A stretch of DNA of 64,000 nucleotides. It comes from Phycomyces nitens (lineage: Eukaryota > Mucoromycota > Mucoromycetes > Mucorales > Phycomycetaceae). Below are positions 58,662-64,000 of this stretch, one piece after another (the stretch's first letter is position 1; each line of letters starts with the position of its first letter). The DNA lies in assembly GCA_022702545.1 (NCBI GenBank), contig JAHRBC010000005.1, positions 992,001 through 1,056,000 of the forward strand, given 5' to 3'. The notes under the pieces are model-generated. The model saw only the letters and a list, made by a program, of their open reading frames with translations, did not search any database and was not told the origin of the DNA. The translations under genes were made by a program, and so were the position numbers.

Positions 58662-60229
58662 TTAATGACGCGCACCGCACGTAACAATCGACAGGATCGA
58701 CTGCCACAGTCCTTTTGGCTCCTGGTGCTCTTGTGCAAATTCGGGTTTCTTGGTGTCTCCATGAGGCAGGGGAGAGTCGGGCATAACTGGTACCGCAGGC
58801 ACGGCTGGTATGGGAGGCGATGGCAGAGATGCAGCCGTGGTCTGAAGGGTCTTTGGGTGGCGATGGCTGGCCTGGCGCTGGATTGAAGCCTGCTGGGGAG
58901 ACCGACGGGCCTGTGATGCATTCAGCTTGTCATCTCGGCCACGGCGATTCTGGCGATGCTATACAAGGGTGTCAGAGCAATAACTTATTCATTTTAGCTT
59001 AGCTTGGCTTACCTCCCATCCCTTGCCATTGTTTAGGAGCATCCAGTCATAGACTGCATCGTCTGTTTCTCCCATGCGTCGAAGCACCTTGTTAAACAGC
59101 TCACGAAGAAAGTCATAATCAGGACTCTCCTCAAATCCGAGTTTGCGAACATAGTGGAGATAGATGCCGAATTCCTCTACAGGGCAGCAATCAGCAATCA
59201 GCAATCAGCAAAAAAAAAAAGGTGTTTAAATACCAAAAAAAAAACACAAAAACACAAAAACATACCTGGGAAGCGATCACAAAGCTCCTTTACTGATGTC
59301 GTCTGCTTCTTTTCGCCAATCTTTTCGTATTTCTGCTTGTTGGTGGCGGCCTTGAGTCCCTGCCAAGGCAATGAACCACGCAAAAAGTACATGAATACAT
59401 GGCCAAGGGACTCGAGATCGTCTCGTCTTGACTGCTCTCTTCCTAGGTGGGTATTGATACTCATGTAACGGGCTGTTCCCGAGAGACTCTTGCGTTCTCG
59501 GTAGGGAATATGCTGCTTCGTTTTGGGATCTCTGTACTGCTTTGCCATTCCATAATCAATCATAAACACCGTATTGGCATGTTTGGATCCCGGTCGACCA
59601 ATCAAGAAATTGTCGGGTTTGATGTCCCGGTAGATCAGATGGCGCTCATGAACACTCTCTACTCTGTACAACTTTTTGACATATATACATATATATATAT
59701 ATTTTAGCAGAGCAAACGATTACGGGTCCAAAACACTTACCATCTGCTTTGCAAGCATGGCAACTGTCTTGGTGCTGAATTTGCGGCCACACATGTCAAA
59801 CAGATCCTCAAGACTGGGACCGAGAAGATCGATAACTAGGATATTGTGAAGACCCTCCTGGCCAAAGTAGTAGGCACTCGGGACACCAGCTACAGAGATA
59901 GTCAATAACGCTCCAGACGATATTTAAAGATTTAGGACAGATTACTTTACGTAAACCGAACAGGATCTTGTAAGTTCTGTATTCATCTCTCAGTTGAGGA
60001 GCATCCGATTTTCTAGGTTCGAATTTGATTGCCACCGATTGATTATTGAGCAGATTGAGACCTAGGGTATGAAATTTAGTATCCTGGAGGTTGGTGCTTA
60101 TTTCATACCTTCGTAGAGTACACCGAAACTGCCTTCTCCAACCTTTTTTCCAACTCGGTAATGGACTCCAACGATGTTTGTGGATGAGTTTGATGTCGAC
60201 AATGAGCTGGTGCTTTGTGGATGGTTCAT
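58662..60229 (-). CDS. Casein kinase I family protein kinase
   Basis: Six exons on the minus strand (60229-60109, 60061-59951, 59889-59741, 59671-59266, 59176-59013, 58958-58662) join in frame to 415 aa. Kinase landmarks: [16 protein letters not shown] (Gly loop), [11 protein letters not shown] (the ATP-site Lys), [30 protein letters not shown] (catalytic HRD equivalent YRD, the CK1 form), [12 protein letters not shown] (DYG in place of DFG), and [34 protein letters not shown], where CK1 enzymes have SIN instead of APE. The C-terminal tail (about 310-415) is Pro/Gln/Ser-rich and ends [11 protein letters not shown]: a lone Cys, not the CC pair of palmitoylated yeast Yck1/2. The loop resembles CK1-gamma/YCK types. 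Acceptor of exon 4 is AAAAAG, a little weak, but the protein is continuous. Confidence 0.95.
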
Positions 60230-61409
60230 TGTGATCGTTTTGTGTGATGAGTATGTTTAAGCAATGTAGTGTATACACATGTATATATTAATATTAATAT
60301 ATATATATATTGATTTTGATATTACAGATATAATATTGTATTTAAACAAATATAAATTTGTATATATTTAAATAAATATAAAATATTATGTGTGTGTATT
60401 GTATAGATTGAATCTAGAGAGAGAGAGAATGGCTGCCAGACAGGAAAAATGAAGGAGAGAAAGAAAGAAGAGAAAGAAGAGAAAGAGAAAGCGAAAGCGA
60501 AAGAGAGAGAGAAAAGAAATAAAGACTGGCAAGTATTGAAGTGTTGTAGGATGATCTGACTTGAGCATGTGTTTTCCGTATTTGTAACAAAGCCTTGCTC
60601 CTTAGGTACCTTTAGTTGAAGACCGCAGTGGTAGCACAGGTGAAAAAAACCCCCGGAGTCCAATTCATGGTCTCCAGTTTTTGATACAAAATATATTCTG
60701 TTTTTGAAACATTAGGAAAAGTATTTATATACTTTATATTGTCATACTATATAAAGGTGAACAAGAGCACAGAGATTGACAAGAAGTCTGTCAAAATAAC
60801 ATAAAGGACTTGATATTTTTGGTTGGTTGCATTTATATTTTGCAAGATACTTTATATAGAAACAATTATTAATGTGTGTATATATATAAATATATAAAAG
60901 ATGCTATTTATCTGTTCATAATATATCTATCCGTGTGTGTATGTGTGTGTGTGTGTATGTGGATATGTATGTGTATGTGGATTCAAAATTCAGGGACACC
61001 AACCCTTTTTATTTATTTATTTCAAATAAATTAACAAATAGCAGTCACATATAGACTCTACGTCATAGATTAGAATTGCTAATTTAGTCTATTTTTATTT
61101 TATTTATAATTCTTATATAAATATACATATATTTATATAGAAAATAAGAATAATAATATTTCATCTAGATACACCTACAAACCTACAAACCTACATTATA
61201 TATATATAAATATATAAAATATATATATATATTGTATTTATTTAAATATTTGTCTAGGAACCCAACCTATTTACCCTTTATTTTTTTTAAAAATATATAT
61301 ATATATACATATATATACATTCCATACACTCTTTCACTCCTTTCATCGAGCTTGATTCCCTCGATTATTGTTATCTTGATAATTACACACAATCAACCCT
61401 TAATCTCAA
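60230..61409. other. Intergenic region between divergent CK1 and carrier genes
   Basis: About 1.2 kb of AT-rich DNA rich in simple repeats: (TA)n at 60287-60310, a GA-rich purine tract at 60416-60520, (GT)n at about 60930-60960, and several (TA)n patches from 61100 to 61320. No gene seen. Confidence 0.55.
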
Positions 61410-63365
61410 ATGCCTTCCCTCCCAAAAACAACCGAGTTCTATCTGTCCGAAACTCCACAGGAGCGAGAAAGACGAATCCGCGAGTTGTTCGATAGTCTGG
61501 ACCGAAAAAAGCAAGGTGTTTTGGATAGTGAGGCTATCCAGAAAGGTTTCACTATCATGACTCACCTCCCGGCACGAACAAAGTACGTCAATGAACTACT
61601 GGACAGGTGCGACACTAGTCATGACGGTCTGGTCGATTATGATGAGTTCAAGACGTATGTAACCGACAAGGAACGAGAATTGTGGGATCTGTTTGGAAAG
61701 ATTGATCAGAGAGGAGACGGAAGATTGAGACCGAGCGATATGGAGAATGCTCTCAGAGGAGCAGGAATCGAGATCTCCAAAGAAGAGTTTAGCCACTTTA
61801 TACAATTGATGGATTTGGGCAAGTAAACAATGTCAGGGTGTTTATGTAGCTAACATTGTTTTTTTTGCTATAAATATATAAATATATATATTTATATATA
61901 CAGATGGCAATGGATCTATTGATTTCCATGAATTCAAAAACTTCTTATTGGTAAGTTGTAGCTATAGACATGTCTATATACTAAGTCTATCGTAGTTGTT
62001 GCCACAATCAAACATGAGCGAGATGTACCGTTACTACCAGACATCCACACAATTAACTCAGGATGCAGAAGTTGTTATCCCACCTACAGATGAAGCTGCC
62101 CATCATGCATGGAGATATCTGTTGGCTGGTGGTGTGGCTGGTGCAGTGTCCCGTACCTGCACGGCCCCATTCGATCGTCTCAAGGTCTATCTGATTACCC
62201 ACAGTCGGGAGACTCCTACTGTCACTCTGACAAGTGCATTGCGAGCAATCTATGAAAAGGGTGGCTGGCGAGGACTCTTTGTTGGAAACGGGCTAAATGT
62301 CGTCAAGATCGTACCAGAATCAGCCATCAAGTTCTACGCCTACGAGACCTGCAAAGAACTAATGGCCAAGGCATTGAATTGTGAAGACAAGAATAGTATT
62401 CCAACCAGTGCACGATTTGTTGCTGGTGGCATGGCAGGTCTGTGTGCCCAGTTTATGATCTACCCTGCCGAGACTCTCAAGACCAGAATCATGTCTCAAG
62501 GAGAACGAACCCAGGTCCTCAAGACAGCAAAGACAATGTATGCCCGGGCTGGAATTCGTGCCTTTTGGCCAGGTTTGGTAAGCATAAATATCGGTAGACA
62601 TCTTTATTAAAGCTGCTCTAGACATTGGGAATGGTTGGTGTCTTTCCCTATCAAGCCATGGATCTTGGTAAGATATTATCCCACAAGTGATGTAATGTAA
62701 TGTACTTATGGGCTCTTTTAGGAATCTATGAAACTCTCAAGATCTCTTACCTCCAGTATGCCGATCGTGAATACGGAGAATCGCGAGATAGACAGCCAAG
62801 CGTATTGGTACTGTGGGCGTGTGGTATGGTGAGTGGATCGATAGGCGCCACGAGTGTCTACCCTCTCAATGTTATCCGAACAAGGTAAAATATACTACTT
62901 TTCTTTTCATTATTGGGATCATTTCAAGTTTAGGTTTTTTTTTGGCTGTATATTTCTTATTAAACATAACATTTCTGTAAATTAATTTTTTTGTGTGTGG
63001 ATAATTACAATGATAATAATGATAATAATAATAATATAATAATAATATTGAAATAATAATGTTGAAATAATGTTCATCATAATAATAATTGACGTCTTTC
63101 AAAGATTGCAAGCACAGGGTACACATGCACATCCTCATTATTATGATTCTGCTTGGCATGCCGCAAGAGTCACCTACCAAAAGGATGGCGTGCGTGGATT
63201 CTACAAGGGACTGGGACCCACTCTTCTAAAGGTAAGCAAGATCATTGGGATATATCTTTTTAAAAAAAATACTGATATTAATACGATTGTTCAAAGGTGG
63301 TTCCTGCTGTCAGTATTACTTACATAACTTATGAATGGACCAAACGAGAACTCGGTATTTCATAG
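61410..63365 (+). CDS. Ca2+-dependent mitochondrial solute carrier (SCaMC/ATP-Mg-Pi type)
   Basis: Seven exons (61410-61818, 61904-61950, 61996-62577, 62622-62667, 62722-62884, 63105-63231, 63297-63365) join in frame to 480 aa. The N-terminus holds EF-hands (FDSLDRKKQGVLD, DRCDTSHDGLVDYDEF, FGKIDQRGDGRLRPSD, MDLDGNGSIDFHEF), the rest a three-repeat carrier: AGGVAGAVSRTCTAPFDRLKV, AGGMAGLCAQFMIYPAETLKTR, and CGMVSGSIGATSVYPLNVIRTR, each with the P-x-[DE]-x-x-[KR] signature (the third as P-L-N-x-x-R). By family it exchanges ATP-Mg for phosphate across the inner membrane under cytosolic Ca2+ control. The first intron begins with GC (TTGG-GCAAGT) and ends CAG; only this choice keeps the fourth EF-hand in frame. 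The intron at 62885-63104 is long and has a (AAT)n stretch. Confidence 0.94.
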
Positions 63366-64000
63366 TAGATTACCACTTACAACCCCCCCCCCCCTTTATA
63401 CTTCGTCTGTTTTTTTATATATACATTGTGCTCTATCCTCGTGTCTTGTTTGCTTTGTTTTATTTTGATATATAGTTGTTGTTTTTATAGTTTTAAACGT
63501 CTACCGTCGATGCTCCGCATTCGGTGGAAGAAGCTGCAGAGTAAGTAATAAAAAAAAAGGTGCATCTTTTGTAAAGGGAGGTATTTGTTAAATTAGTAAA
63601 TGAGATTCTGGCAAATACCAAGCCCTATTGGCATCAAATATCTTGAGCCAAACACTGAAATCAGAGGGAAACTAGACGCCACTTCATATTCACAAGTAAA
63701 CAAAAAATACTGGCTTGCAAAAGCTATATGAGTTGTAGAAATATAAATCGATATATATATATATTCTGTTTCAATTTTAGCACAAAATAAACATGGGGTA
63801 GGATAGTACAGTCTTTCTTGACAAGGTCACACCAGGTCTGAGGTTACTTTTGATGAATGTGGGTCCTAAAAATATATATATCCATTCTGACAAATTGGAT
63901 GTTGCGTTCATGTCATACAAGCCTCTTTATCTTTTTTATTTTATTGGTGCACGCTCGAGGGACCTCTACCCGCGCTTTTTTCTTTCTTTCTTTTCTTTTC
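63366..64000. other. Downstream AT-rich region to the right edge
   Basis: A C10 run at 63385-63394 follows the carrier stop, then T-rich DNA with a GC-richer patch at 63495-63545. A pyrimidine-rich stretch (TTTCTTTCTTTC) touches the right edge and may be the upstream region of a gene outside the window. No gene can be supported here. Confidence 0.45.

Noticed and set aside
58031..58921. 296-aa minus-strand frame
   Set aside because: Runs antisense through the polyGln tract, intergenic repeats and the tail of the kinase gene in the wrong frame; the kinase exon 6 in another frame explains the coding signal.

Overview
The window is nuclear DNA of a filamentous fungus, most likely an early-diverging one (Mucoromycota, probably Mucorales). 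Genes are cut by many short introns (about 50-90 nt, GT-AG with a few GC-AG). Intergenic DNA is very AT-rich. Chitin-wall and Rho1-pathway genes are present (class V-type chitin synthase with myosin-like motor, Rom2-type RhoGEF), and the mobile relics (tyrosine recombinase, Tc1/mariner, an expanded family of unknown proteins) are types I associate with Mucorales genomes. The species cannot be fixed from the sequence.

Layout. 1-2.6 kb: tail of an unknown membrane protein gene, then ARPC3 (Arp2/3 subunit) on the minus strand. 2.6-4.9 kb: a decayed block made of a pseudogene of an unknown expanded family and a broken tyrosine recombinase, with two inverted repeats. 5.3-13.5 kb: an F-box/zinc-cysteine/DUSP-like gene, lumazine synthase (RIB4), and a 10-exon GHKL-ATPase gene (DUF3684-like) ending in an HExxHxxxxxH motif. 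13.5-16.2 kb: a relic of the same unknown family and a 2-oxoglutarate/Fe(II) dioxygenase. 17.9-24.2 kb: RPL19 (start codon split by an intron), an unrecognised minus-strand gene, and a 12-exon Rom2-like RhoGEF. 24.9-26 kb: a secreted pectin methylesterase. 26-32.2 kb: gene-poor AT-rich DNA with a Tc1/mariner relic, an LTR-like segment and a 268-bp (TTA)n tract. 32.2-41.5 kb is dense: a CUL2-like cullin, ferrochelatase (HEM15) with an Fe-S cysteine set, proteasome subunit RPN6, and a YDJ1-type DnaJ. 42.9-44.9 kb: a near-perfect 1.9-kb palindrome. 45-52.2 kb: PRO2 and the motor-domain chitin synthase, convergent. 52.2-56.3 kb: gene-poor. 56.3-63.4 kb: a low-complexity UIM-like protein, casein kinase I, and an EF-hand mitochondrial carrier (SCaMC type).

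Functionally this is mostly unlinked housekeeping. Loose themes are ubiquitin/proteasome function (F-box protein, cullin, RPN6, UIM-like protein) and cell wall/polarity (Rom2-type GEF, chitin synthase, ARPC3, CK1), but nothing suggests a co-regulated cluster. Exon coordinates were derived by hand from frame continuity, splice sites and family resemblance; no alignment or database search was run.
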